A stretch of DNA of 20,898 bases from Flavobacteriales bacterium (GCA_947375085.1 CANCEQ010000031.1:1-20898), one strand, 5' to 3'. Shown: positions 1 through 7,371, counted from the first letter of the stretch. A program made the numbers and translations. Notes: a model not told the origin generated them from the sequence alone.

Positions 1-113
1 GGAGATTTCCAACTAGAAGCCCAAGTAAATGGATTATTTGGTGCTAACTTTACAGCTTTTATTTGTAATAAAAATTCTGCTACCTTTAACGCTTTTTCCT
101 TATTCAAAATCAT
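1..113 (-). CDS. pyrE: Orotate phosphoribosyltransferase, N-terminal part only
   Basis: The gene runs off the left edge, so only its first 37 codons are present, beginning at an ATG at 113. The translated start contains AEFLLQIKAVKLAPNNPFTW followed by ASSWKS, which matches the N-terminus of bacterial PyrE, where the NPFTWASG-type motif precedes the first conserved binding segment. PyrE is a cytosolic enzyme that joins orotate to PRPP to make orotidine 5'-monophosphate in pyrimidine synthesis. The start codon is only 7 bases from the start codon of the divergent NUDIX gene, so the promoters of both genes must overlap coding sequence. The identification rests on a short but characteristic segment. 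Confidence 0.85.
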   Translation of the reverse strand, partial: MILNKEKALKVAEFLLQIKAVKLAPNNPFTWASSWKS

Positions 114-117
114 AACG

Positions 118-125
118 CAAATGTA
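118..125 (-). promoter_or_regulatory. Candidate -7 element for pyrE, overlapping the NUDIX start codon
   Basis: Read on the minus strand this is TACATTTG, an exact match to the Bacteroidota -7 consensus TAnnTTTG. It ends 4 bases before the pyrE ATG, so transcription would start at or almost at the start codon, giving a nearly leaderless mRNA. No convincing TTG -33 element lies about 19 bp upstream. The match could be chance in AT-rich DNA. Confidence 0.35.
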
Positions 126-732
126 CAAAGTTTTTATTGAAAATACACCCCTTCACATCATAGAAAAGAAAGATTTAATTCCAAATGATGTTTTAGTAAT
201 CTTCGAAGAGAATCTGAATTTAATTAAAGATCAATTGTTTTCTTTATTGGAATCATTTGATAATGAGTTACCTATCTATTTGGTAACTTCTTCTATTGAG
301 AAAACTTTTTCAACTTTATTTCAAGATTTTGATTTTGTAGAAGCGGCAGGAGGTATCGTTAAAAGAAAAGATTCTTACTTATTTATTAAGCGAAATGGCT
401 TCTGGGATATACCAAAAGGTAAGCTAGATGATGGAGAAATACCAGAAAATGCTGCTGTTCGTGAAATTGAAGAAGAATGTGGAATTGTTGGACCTCAATT
501 GAAAGATCCAATCTGTTTGACCTATCATACTTATCTTTATAAAGGAAAGCCTACAATTAAAAAAACATATTGGTATTCATTGGATTACATGGGTGATAAA
601 AAGTTAAAAGGTCAAAAAGAAGAAGGTATTACAAAAGTAAAATGGTTTAAAATTGATGAAATTGAAAAGATTCGTAAAAATACTTTTGCTTCAATTTTAG
701 AAGTGATGGATACTTATTTTATCGAAAAATGA
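121..732 (+). CDS. NUDIX hydrolase family protein
   Basis: A 203-residue protein with a complete Nudix box at residues 100-122: GKLDDGE, seven residues, then REIEEECGI, fitting GX5EX7REUXEEXGU with all metal-binding glutamates present. The box is preceded by GFWDIPKG, as in many nucleotide or dinucleotide pyrophosphohydrolases. Nudix enzymes cleave a nucleoside diphosphate linked to another group, using Mg2+. About 75 residues precede the Nudix domain; they look like a small alpha/beta region and were not recognised. There is no signal peptide, so the protein is probably cytosolic. The substrate cannot be told from sequence. It is divergent from pyrE and upstream of an unrelated exported protein, so the context does not define its role. 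Confidence 0.88.
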   Translation: MYKVFIENTPLHIIEKKDLIPNDVLVIFEENLNLIKDQLFSLLESFDNELPIYLVTSSIEKTFSTLFQDFDFVEAAGGIVKRKDSYLFIKRNGFWDIPKGKLDDGEIPENAAVREIEEECGIVGPQLKDPICLTYHTYLYKGKPTIKKTYWYSLDYMGDKKLKGQKEEGITKVKWFKIDEIEKIRKNTFASILEVMDTYFIEK

Positions 733-786
733 ATGTACGATTAAATTATTCAACTGATTTTTTTCAAAAAAATAGTTAAAATCGAG

Positions 787-814
787 TTTGAATAAAATAT
801 TTATTGTAATCTTG
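787..814 (+). promoter_or_regulatory. Candidate promoter for the DUF1573 gene
   Basis: TTTG at 787-790 and TAATCTTG at 807-814 (one mismatch to TAnnTTTG) lie 18 bases before the ATG at 833. The 16-bp spacer is shorter than the 19 bp seen at better promoters in this window, so this is a tentative call. Confidence 0.35.
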
Positions 815-832
815 TTTAAAAAATTAAATACT

Positions 833-1303
833 ATGAAAATTATATTATTATCAATTGCTCTTTTTTCTTTTTCTTCAATTATGAATGCGCAAGAATCTGA
901 AAATAAAAAAGCTGAAAATAAAGAGATTGCTCCTAAGAAAGAGAAGAAACAGAAAGCTAAGAAAGGTCCGATTACATTTGAAACGCTTGTGATTCAAAGA
1001 GATGCGATACCTTACGATTCTCAAGATTTATTTGAATTTGAATTTAAAAACACTGGTAAAACTCCTTTATTAATTCAAAATGTTCAAACAAGTTGCGGAT
1101 GTACTACAGCTAGTAAACCATCAGAACCAGTTCAACCTGGAAAAAAATCGGTTATTTCTGTAAAATATGATACAAAAAGAGTAGGGGATGTTCATAAAAC
1201 AATTACAGTTACAACGAATGTTCAAACAGAACCTATCGTTTTAACAATTAAAGGTAAAGTTTTACCAGCTCCTCCAGTTGAGCAAGCTCCAGTAAAAAAT
1301 TAA
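833..1303 (+). CDS. Exported DUF1573 domain protein
   Basis: The ATG at 833 is chosen over an upstream TTG at 788 because a signal peptide starts exactly there: MKIILLSIALFSFSSIMNAQ, with likely cleavage after NA. The 156-residue product then has a Lys/Glu-rich linker and a DUF1573 domain (residues about 48-145) with the family hallmark SCGCT and an Ig-like pattern of alternating strands (FEFEFKNTGKTPLLIQNV; ITVTTNV). DUF1573 proteins are widespread exported proteins of Bacteroidota with no established biochemical function; the paired cysteines of the SCGC motif may bind or form a disulfide, which is speculation. It probably acts in the periplasm or on the cell surface. A strong terminator follows, so it is likely the last gene of its transcript. 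Confidence 0.85.
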   Translation: MKIILLSIALFSFSSIMNAQESENKKAENKEIAPKKEKKQKAKKGPITFETLVIQRDAIPYDSQDLFEFEFKNTGKTPLLIQNVQTSCGCTTASKPSEPVQPGKKSVISVKYDTKRVGDVHKTITVTTNVQTEPIVLTIKGKVLPAPPVEQAPVKN

Positions 1304-1321
1304 TATTTTATATTATAATTG

Positions 1322-1349
1322 AAAAGGGAAGTTTTACTTCCCTTTTTTT
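1322..1349 (+). terminator. Rho-independent terminator after the DUF1573 gene
   Basis: A perfect 10-bp stem (AAAAGGGAAG and CTTCCCTTTT) with a 5-base loop is followed by a run of seven T on the plus strand. It sits between two convergent genes and may also act weakly on the minus strand, where the T tract is shorter. Confidence 0.85.
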
Positions 1350-1355
1350 ATGCGA

Positions 1356-2114
1356 TTAATTTCCATCTAACCATCGTTTGAAGTCGTTTACTCTGTCTCT
1401 ACTTACGATACATGCCTCTTCTTCAATTTTATCTGTATGAATTTTTAGACGACTATTAAAATAACTCCCTACTTTTTGAATAGAATTTAAATGAATTATT
1501 ACTTTTCGATTGATTCTAAAAAATAAATTAGGATCTACCATTGTTTCTATTTGATCTAAATTGTAATCAATAGCATATCTTTTATGCTGATTCGTTGATA
1601 AAAGTACAACACCGTCTTCTGAAATAAAATGATTGATTTCATCTACTTTTACTGATACAATAGTTTCTCCTAATTTCACCATAAATCGATTTTTATATGA
1701 TTTATTGAGTGAATTGTAAAGTTCTGAAAGTTCAGAAATTTGATTCTTTTTTTCGGGTGAAGTTAGTTTGGAATATTTTTCTATTGCCTTTTTTAAATCT
1801 TCAATTCCAATTGGTTTTAATAAGTAATCGATGCTGTTTAACTTAAAAGCTTTTAAGGCATATTCGTCATATGCAGTTGTGAATATTATCGGGATGTCAA
1901 TATTGATTTGATTAAAAATATCAAAGCTTAAACCATCGGCTAAATGAATATCGACAAATAATAAATCTGCATCCACTCCTTTTTCAAAAACTTCAACACT
2001 TTTTTTAACAGAATCAATGGTTGAAATGACCTCTATTGTTGAATCTATTCGTTTTAAAATATTTTTAAGATAGTCTGCACTTAATTGTTCATCTTCTATG
2101 ATTATTACCTTCAT
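1356..2114 (-). CDS. LytTR-family response regulator
   Basis: A 252-residue DNA-binding response regulator. The receiver domain (residues 1-120) has the acidic pair E7/D8, phosphoacceptor D55 in LLFVDIHLADG, T79/T80 and K100 in the YLLKP motif. The C-terminal half (about 140-250) has the LytTR pattern, including the FFRINRKVIIHLNSI and DRVNDFKRWL segments near its end. LytTR domains bind pairs of direct repeats about 21 bp apart using beta-strand and loop contacts. The gene overlaps the kinase gene by 4 bases (ATGA), indicating translational coupling. The likely target is the array of three 12-bp direct repeats upstream of the receptor gene at 5621-5673. The family is certain; the stimulus and regulon are not known. 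Confidence 0.93.
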   Translation of the reverse strand: MKVIIIEDEQLSADYLKNILKRIDSTIEVISTIDSVKKSVEVFEKGVDADLLFVDIHLADGLSFDIFNQINIDIPIIFTTAYDEYALKAFKLNSIDYLLKPIGIEDLKKAIEKYSKLTSPEKKNQISELSELYNSLNKSYKNRFMVKLGETIVSVKVDEINHFISEDGVVLLSTNQHKRYAIDYNLDQIETMVDPNLFFRINRKVIIHLNSIQKVGSYFNSRLKIHTDKIEEEACIVSRDRVNDFKRWLDGN

Positions 2115-3130
2115 TTCTTTGGGAGTAATGGGATTTTAACTGTAAAGAATTTCTCAGACTGAAGAATTTCAACTTCTTCTTTTGTAAAGAATTCGTATCG
2201 GTCTTTGATGTTTTGCAATCCAGTTTTAGAACTTGGTTCGTGATTTTTTCTTAATTGAAAATTGTTTTGAACGACTAAATAATTTTTTTCTGTAAAAAGT
2301 TTAATATTCAGCGGTTGTTCTGAAGAAATCTCATTGTGTTTGATAGCATTTTCAACTAAAATTTGAAGCGACATTGGGGGAAGAAGTAAAGTCAATAATT
2401 CTTTTTCAATCGAAATGTCGAATTGAATGTTTTTTTGAAATCGAATTTGTAGTAAAAAAATGTAGGAATCAATAAAAGTCATTTCGCTTTCTAAAGTTGC
2501 AAGTTCTGATTCACGATTCTCTAATACGTAACGATAGACTTTTGATAATTGATTAATGAAATCAACCGCTTTATCTTGATCTGAATAGACTAAGGAAGAA
2601 AGAACACTTAAATTATTGAATAAAAAATGTGGATTTATTTGATTCTTAAGGTTTTGTAATTGAACTTGAGAAGTTTCAGCTTTATGTTTTTCTATTTCAA
2701 TGAGTGATTTTTTCCAATTAATAAAAAATTGAGCTCCAATCTCTACTAATAAAATAATAATCGAAGTGATAACCCCGATCGATATTGAAGGAACTAAAAA
2801 GTTTAAGTGTTGTTCTTCAGGATATTTACAAATGTAGCTATTGAAAATAAAGAGTGAAAAATAAATCGTAGCAATTGTATATGGAATACTAGTTGAAAGT
2901 TGAATTAGGATTCTTTTTAATACTGATTTTTGCCAGGGTAATTTTTTATTTAATAGTTTATCCAGAAATAAATTTCCTTCCCAAACGAGAAATGTAATCA
3001 CGATTGAGCAAATGTTATTTAAAATGAAATTATAGTGAGTGGTTTTATTATGGGTAATCAACGATAATATAGTGGAAATGATAATTCCAACCAATACAAT
3101 ACTGATAATTCGTATAATTTTTTTCTTCAT
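2111..3130 (-). CDS. LytS-type membrane sensor histidine kinase
   Basis: A 339-residue integral membrane kinase of the PF06580 (His_kinase) type. The N-terminal 140 residues hold about four hydrophobic segments (around 6-25, 35-50, 77-97 and 110-137) with short loops and no large extracellular sensor domain. A brief coiled linker leads to the phosphoacceptor motif NPHFLFN with H168. The ATPase part has PPMSLQILVENAIKHN (N-box, N261) and GLQNIKDRYEFF (G-box, G304). It should phosphorylate D55 of the regulator encoded immediately downstream. Because it lacks a periplasmic domain, it may sense the membrane itself or a membrane partner; this is inferred. Only 53 bp separate it from the upstream receptor gene and a terminator fills most of that space, so its own promoter is unclear. 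Confidence 0.92.
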   Translation of the reverse strand: MKKKIIRIISIVLVGIIISTILSLITHNKTTHYNFILNNICSIVITFLVWEGNLFLDKLLNKKLPWQKSVLKRILIQLSTSIPYTIATIYFSLFIFNSYICKYPEEQHLNFLVPSISIGVITSIIILLVEIGAQFFINWKKSLIEIEKHKAETSQVQLQNLKNQINPHFLFNNLSVLSSLVYSDQDKAVDFINQLSKVYRYVLENRESELATLESEMTFIDSYIFLLQIRFQKNIQFDISIEKELLTLLLPPMSLQILVENAIKHNEISSEQPLNIKLFTEKNYLVVQNNFQLRKNHEPSSKTGLQNIKDRYEFFTKEEVEILQSEKFFTVKIPLLPKK

Positions 3131-3144
3131 ATTATAAATTTAAT

Positions 3145-3177
3145 AAAAAACCGAGTAGTACTGCTATTACTCGGTTT
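3145..3177 (-). terminator. Terminator or attenuator between receptor and kinase genes
   Basis: On the minus strand, AAACCGAGTA (from 3177) pairs with TACTCGGTTT (to 3148), a perfect 10-bp stem that can add two pairs past one mismatch near the loop, followed by six T (3150-3145). It begins 6 bp after the receptor stop codon and ends 14 bp before the kinase ATG. As no good promoter fits between, leaky termination may set a lower level of kinase and regulator than of receptor. Confidence 0.75.
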
Positions 3178-3183
3178 GATATT

Positions 3184-5562
3184 TTAAAATTGAACTTTGT
3201 ATACAAAATTTGGAAATAATGGAAGTTGATAAGCTGTATTTATTTGATTTGTAATTGGGTTGTAGCGTTGAGCAAAAACATTTTTATGATTTGTAATGTT
3301 TTGAATATCAAAATACCAAGATTGAGCAAGCTTATGTTTTTTACTGTTCATTACAAAACCAACCTTGAAGTCAATTCTATAAAAATCAGGATTTTTTTGA
3401 GAGAAAGCATAATCATCCCCTTTTACAACTTGTTGTCCTACAGATTGAGAAGCGGCTAAATCTACTGGAGTGAAGTATCGTCCACCTGCTTGCGTCATTT
3501 TTATGTCGATTGTAAGTCTATTTCTTTTTTCTTTACCTACTTTAAATTCTTTTCCGGCAAGTACATTGTAAACGAATTGACCATTAAAAGCAGTGTTATG
3601 TTCAATTCCATCGCTTCCTTTGTATTTTGATTGATACATAGATCCTGTTAGTAAAGTATAATATCCTTTACTGAAGAATTTTTCAACTGTTAATTCTAAC
3701 CCATAATTTGTTCCTGTCCCCGTGTTTTTTAGGTAACCAACCTCATTAGGATAATAACTTGATCCAACGTTCAACATTGTGTAACTACTCGGTGTAGATG
3801 AAACAGGAACATTGTATAGATTTTGATAATAAATTTCAGATTTTATTCTCCAATCCTTTACAGGAAATAATTCATAACCAATTACATAGTGCATACTTTT
3901 TGTAAAGTCTAAGTTTTTGTTTGACTGGACATAACTACCATCAGCAAGTTGTGTTCTGTAAAAATATACATCAATTGGTTGCATTTGACTGTGCAATCCA
4001 TATCCAATACTGATAGAACTTTTTTCGTTCGTTTGATATTTCAATCCAATTCTTGGTTCTATAGATGATGAATTATTTAACACTAAAAATTGAGAATGTA
4101 AACCTGCATTTAAAGTCAATCGATTTGAAAAACTATATTTTGCGTGTGCATATCCTTGTAATAAAGAAGTGTAGTTTTTGTAATCCCAAATTTGCACCCA
4201 ATCTGGAGTGTATGTTCTGTTTCTGTAGAATAAATTTAAATTGATTATTTCATCTAAAACACCCACTTTCACAAATAATTTTGAACTTATCTTAGAATTA
4301 AATGAAGTATTTACAGAATGACGTAGCTGAGATGTTGTATTTTCAATAATTCTAGTTACTTCGCTTGTCGCTTTGTGAATAGAATCTTCATCGTATGAGG
4401 ATGCTGAATAAGTAGATCCAATTACGGTTTTAAAATATGATTTATCATTTACTCTAATGAAATGACTTAAACCAATTAATCCTAAATCACTTTTAAAGTA
4501 AGAATCTCTAGTAGGATTAGCGAATAAATCAGTAGCATCAATTTTTTTATGGTCGAATTTGATATGACTTTTCCCGCCTAATCCGAATAAGACGAATTTC
4601 CCCAATTTTGTATTTCCACTTGTGAATTTAAATGAGATGTCTTGGTAAAATGGAGTTGCAGCTGTTCCTATCGGGATACCAATTGCTTGAGCAACTCCTG
4701 TAAATGAATATCTGTAAGCAATTACATAGGAAGATCCTTTTGATTTGTTTATTGGACCTTCTGTCATTGCCTCTAATCCTGTTAAAGCGCCTATTTGGAA
4801 AGTATGTTCTCTTTTGTCTGAATTTCCTTTTCTAAATCCTAAATCAAACACACCAGCATTGGCGTTACCGTATTCTGAAGGGAAAGCCGAAGTGAAAAAG
4901 TCAGAATTCTTTAATAAGTTCGTGTTGATTCCACTTACAGGTCCACCTGTTGTTCCGATTGTTGAAAAATGGTTTGGATTTGGAATGTTTAATCCTTCAA
5001 TTCTCCACAAAACACCACTAGGCGAATTACCTCTAATGACAATGTCATTTCTAGAATCATCTGGAGAACTGACACCCGCAAAGTTTGCAGCCATTCTTGA
5101 CGGATCAGATCTTCCCCCTGCGTATCTATTTACTTCTTCAGTACTAAAAGAACGAGCACTTACAGTACTCATCGTGTTAATGGTTTCATTTTTTTTAATT
5201 CCTGAAACTGTTACTTCGTTTATATTCGTAATATTTTCCTCCATTGAAATATCTACGACAACTTCTTTTCCATTCGTAACTACTACGTTTGGTATCGTAA
5301 CATCTTTATAACCGGTAAAAGTAGCTTGAACATCATACCGTCCAGCATTTATATTGTAGATGTGAAAAATACCATCTACATCTGTTGTTGCTTTTAACAT
5401 AGGGTCAGAGCCTAAGATTGTTACTATTACTCCAGGAATAGATTGTTGTGATTGTTTGTCTACAATTGTTCCTTTGATGACTTGACCTTCTGATTGAGCA
5501 TTTAATTTATTTAATGCTGTCAAAAAGAATAAACTGATAAAAAGTGTGAAAATTTTATTCAT
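3184..5562 (-). CDS. TonB-dependent outer-membrane receptor with carboxypeptidase-like N-terminal domain
   Basis: The ATG at 5562 is preferred to an in-frame TTG at 5583 because it starts the signal peptide (MNKIFTLFISLFFLTALNKL, cleavage after NA at residue 22). The 792-residue protein then has a carboxypeptidase regulatory-like Ig domain (about 31-112, with IPGVIVTILGS and DGIFHIYNINAG), a plug domain (about 130-245, with DIVIRGNSP, EGLNIPNPNHF and FPSEYGNANAGVFDL) and a beta-barrel ending in Phe, as expected for an outer-membrane barrel. Such receptors import substrates too large for porins, powered by ExbB/ExbD/TonB, which are encoded elsewhere in this window. No SusD-like partner gene is adjacent, arguing against a classical glycan-uptake pair; the substrate is unknown. 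The gene sits directly upstream of a LytS/LytTR pair and has LytTR-like operator repeats. Confidence 0.93.
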   Translation of the reverse strand: MNKIFTLFISLFFLTALNKLNAQSEGQVIKGTIVDKQSQQSIPGVIVTILGSDPMLKATTDVDGIFHIYNINAGRYDVQATFTGYKDVTIPNVVVTNGKEVVVDISMEENITNINEVTVSGIKKNETINTMSTVSARSFSTEEVNRYAGGRSDPSRMAANFAGVSSPDDSRNDIVIRGNSPSGVLWRIEGLNIPNPNHFSTIGTTGGPVSGINTNLLKNSDFFTSAFPSEYGNANAGVFDLGFRKGNSDKREHTFQIGALTGLEAMTEGPINKSKGSSYVIAYRYSFTGVAQAIGIPIGTAATPFYQDISFKFTSGNTKLGKFVLFGLGGKSHIKFDHKKIDATDLFANPTRDSYFKSDLGLIGLSHFIRVNDKSYFKTVIGSTYSASSYDEDSIHKATSEVTRIIENTTSQLRHSVNTSFNSKISSKLFVKVGVLDEIINLNLFYRNRTYTPDWVQIWDYKNYTSLLQGYAHAKYSFSNRLTLNAGLHSQFLVLNNSSSIEPRIGLKYQTNEKSSISIGYGLHSQMQPIDVYFYRTQLADGSYVQSNKNLDFTKSMHYVIGYELFPVKDWRIKSEIYYQNLYNVPVSSTPSSYTMLNVGSSYYPNEVGYLKNTGTGTNYGLELTVEKFFSKGYYTLLTGSMYQSKYKGSDGIEHNTAFNGQFVYNVLAGKEFKVGKEKRNRLTIDIKMTQAGGRYFTPVDLAASQSVGQQVVKGDDYAFSQKNPDFYRIDFKVGFVMNSKKHKLAQSWYFDIQNITNHKNVFAQRYNPITNQINTAYQLPLFPNFVYKVQF

Positions 5563-5580
5563 AACATTTAATTTGTGAAT

Positions 5581-5588
5581 CAAAAGTA
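5581..5588 (-). promoter_or_regulatory. -7 element of the receptor promoter
   Basis: On the minus strand this reads TACTTTTG, an exact TAnnTTTG match, 18 bases before the receptor ATG. No TTG or TTTG lies at the expected -33 position; the repeat array begins 32 bp upstream instead. A missing -33 element with upstream operators is typical of an activator-dependent promoter. Confidence 0.55.
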
Positions 5589-5620
5589 TAAATTAATAAA
5601 GTTGGTAGTTTTTAAATAAA

Positions 5621-5673
5621 GTTGAATTGTAAGATCTACTGGTTGAATTGTAAAAATGGATTTTCAATTGTAA
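5621..5673 (-). promoter_or_regulatory. Three direct repeats with LytTR-type spacing, probable operator of the receptor gene
   Basis: Reading the minus strand toward the receptor, TTACAATTGAAA (5673-5662), TTACAATTCAAC (5653-5642) and TTACAATTCAAC (5632-5621) lie 20 and 21 bp apart start to start. The core ACAATTCAA closely resembles the AgrA-type LytTR half-site (ACAGTTAAG), and about 21-bp periodicity places the repeats on the same helix face, as in known LytTR operators. The array fills the gap between the MgtC stop codon and the receptor promoter, about 45 to 100 bp upstream of the likely start of transcription. The repeats are seen directly; the regulator assignment is inferred from the adjacent LytTR gene. 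Confidence 0.65.
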
Positions 5674-6306
5674 TTATGCATCGAATGACAAAATGTTTTT
5701 CTCATTAAAAAGTTCAATAACTAATTTTTTATGATTTTTTTGAGAAGCTTTTATCGTGTAAGAAAGTAGAATGTTTTCATTTCTTTTCGATTGTTTTGCA
5801 CATTTATATTTTACATTGCATTTTCTGAAAATGTTTTCTAAATTTTCAATGTGTAAATAATCTACAGTATCGAGTGTGAAATTATAAACTAACTCAGTAT
5901 TTAATCTATCGATTAATGTAGGTAACCAAGTAAATCCAACCAAAACTAAAATAACAATTGTAACAACTGAGAATGCAAGACTGTATTGTCCGACACCTAT
6001 TGCCATACCAATTGCTGCCGAAATCCAAATAGTAGTCGCGGTCGTTAAACCTTTAACACTAGCTCCTTCTTTAAAAATGGCTCCAGCACCTAAGAAACCA
6101 ATTCCTGTGACAATATTAGATGCAACACGAGCATCATTGCTCATAAGATTAGAAACTATTGTGAAAAGAGTAGACCCAACTGTAATTAAAATAACAGTTC
6201 TAAATCCTGCAGATTTAGTTCTGTATTCTCTTTCAGCTCCTATTATTGCTCCAATTACTAAAGCAACTAATAATTTAGTTAAATCTTCTAAAACGGGGTG
6301 GTACAT
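5674..6306 (-). CDS. MgtC/SapB family membrane protein
   Basis: A 210-residue inner-membrane protein. The N-terminal 130 residues carry the MgtC/SapB signature: IGAIIGAEREYRTKSAGFRT (17-36), GSTLF, then GIGFLGAGAIFKEG and VKGLTTATTIW, with about four to five membrane segments. Residues about 140-210 form a soluble domain with an ACT-like strand/helix pattern, as in full-length MgtC proteins. In other bacteria the family is linked to growth at low Mg2+, intracellular survival and F-type ATPase or membrane-potential control, but its biochemical role is debated; no specific function can be assigned here. Its ATG directly abuts the stop codon of the upstream gene, so the two are co-transcribed. 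The receptor gene follows after 111 bp with its own promoter region. Confidence 0.9.
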   Translation of the reverse strand: MYHPVLEDLTKLLVALVIGAIIGAEREYRTKSAGFRTVILITVGSTLFTIVSNLMSNDARVASNIVTGIGFLGAGAIFKEGASVKGLTTATTIWISAAIGMAIGVGQYSLAFSVVTIVILVLVGFTWLPTLIDRLNTELVYNFTLDTVDYLHIENLENIFRKCNVKYKCAKQSKRNENILLSYTIKASQKNHKKLVIELFNEKNILSFDA

Positions 6307-7200
6307 TTATTTTAAATAGGCTTTTAACTCGTCAACTGTAAATTCAACAGAAGTATAACCATATAAATAGTAACAATTCTCAGTTGTGAAATCAAAGACT
6401 GCATAGAAATTAATTTTCCCATCTTTAAATTCAATACCTAGTTTTTTGAAATCATAAGTAGGAGGTGTTTTACTAGTAAAACATTTAGGGTCTATTTTAT
6501 AAGAGCTATTAAAATCTTTTTGAATTTTTTTATTGATAATATCTAAAAGCTCTTGTTTTTTATCATTGAATAAAGCTGCATTGTCTGCTTTTACAAATTC
6601 CTCTCCATTTTTTTGAAACAATTCAAAAGTGTATGTGTATCTGTTTTTTTCATCAGGTGTACCAGTAATAACAGATTTAAAATCCTTGAAGTAGTAAGTT
6701 TCAACTTTTGTTGGTTCTTGTTTCGTTCTTCTTGTGTTATGAATTGATTTGATTGAATCGACAATAAACATATTACGGTCACTTAATTTTCTAAGTAAAT
6801 TTTGATATCTAAGTGAATCTTCATTTCGTTGAAAAATTGAATAAGCTTGATTGTCAGTTATCACTCTTTGAAGTGAATCTAAACTTGATTTATTTTTCGC
6901 TAATTCATTCTCAAGCTCAGAAACTCTTGTTGATGCATCGTTTAAGTTGGTGCACTTCAAGTTAAAATCGTTAGTTAAAGCAATGTTTTTCTCAGTTTCT
7001 AAAAGTAATAGATTGTTTTTCCCTGCAATCACAGAATTTAAACTATCTACTTTGTGATTTAATGCATTAATCTGTTTTTTCTTTGTAAATGCTAAAACAA
7101 CTTTTGTTTTTAGTGAGTTTGTTTGAGCATTTGAATTGTATGAACTAAACACCATTAAAAGCAAGAGGCAAATAGTTGAAATATGAAACGTGTTTCTCAT
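6307..7200 (-). CDS. Exported coiled-coil protein with DUF3298-like C-terminus
   Basis: A 297-residue protein starting with a signal peptide (hydrophobic stretch about 9-20, cleavage near NAQ at 24-26). Residues about 40-115 are a strongly predicted coiled coil rich in Leu, Asn, Lys and Glu. The C-terminal region (about 160-297) ends with INFYAVFDFTTENCYYLYGY and VEFTVDELKAYLK, resembling the end of DUF3298/RsiV-like domains, which typically finish with a SELKPYL-type motif. DUF3298 occurs in anti-sigma factors such as RsiV and in exported proteins of unknown role; no transmembrane anchor or sigma factor gene is seen here, so an anti-sigma role is not supported. It is translationally linked to the MgtC gene. 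The domain assignment is moderate; the function is unknown. Confidence 0.7.
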   Translation of the reverse strand: MRNTFHISTICLLLLMVFSSYNSNAQTNSLKTKVVLAFTKKKQINALNHKVDSLNSVIAGKNNLLLLETEKNIALTNDFNLKCTNLNDASTRVSELENELAKNKSSLDSLQRVITDNQAYSIFQRNEDSLRYQNLLRKLSDRNMFIVDSIKSIHNTRRTKQEPTKVETYYFKDFKSVITGTPDEKNRYTYTFELFQKNGEEFVKADNAALFNDKKQELLDIINKKIQKDFNSSYKIDPKCFTSKTPPTYDFKKLGIEFKDGKINFYAVFDFTTENCYYLYGYTSVEFTVDELKAYLK

Positions 7201-7336
7201 TTTAAAATTGTTTATATTGGAATATAGATATTGTAGATTTTTTTTACCTAAAAATTAATCTAAACACCTAAAATTTCATTGTTTTAAAGTTGTCATAAAA
7301 TTAATTTATTTTTTTCAATCAAATTAATTAATAGAC

Positions 7337-7368
7337 AAAAAAAAAGCTTTCAATTTCTTGAAAGCTTT
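7337..7368 (-). terminator. Terminator after tRNA-Val
   Basis: On the minus strand an 11-bp perfect stem (AAAGCTTTCAA and TTGAAAGCTTT) with a 4-base loop is followed by nine T (7345-7337). It begins 3 bases after the tRNA and is probably also the end of the exbB-exbD-tonB-folC transcript, since no other terminator lies between folC and the tRNA. Confidence 0.9.
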
Positions 7369-7371
7369 GTG

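Noticed and set aside
752..777. Hairpin AACT-ATTTTTTT/AAAAAAAT-AGTT after the NUDIX gene
   Set aside because: It is almost wholly A/T with a bulge, almost no loop and no clear following T run, so it is too weak to call a terminator.
788..832. Upstream TTG start extending the DUF1573 protein by 15 residues
   Set aside because: The extension would bury the signal peptide; the ATG at 833 is better. The same logic rejects TTG starts at 5583, 10815 and 12239 and the GTG at 9551.
4745..5311. A 188-codon open frame on the plus strand inside the receptor gene
   Set aside because: It lies fully antisense to a receptor gene with clear domains, has no recognisable motif or promoter, and looks like a mirror frame of the coding strand.
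7131..7140. Extra copy of the repeat core TTGAATTGTA
   Set aside because: It is a single copy inside coding sequence without a partner 20-21 bp away; likely coincidence in AT-rich DNA.
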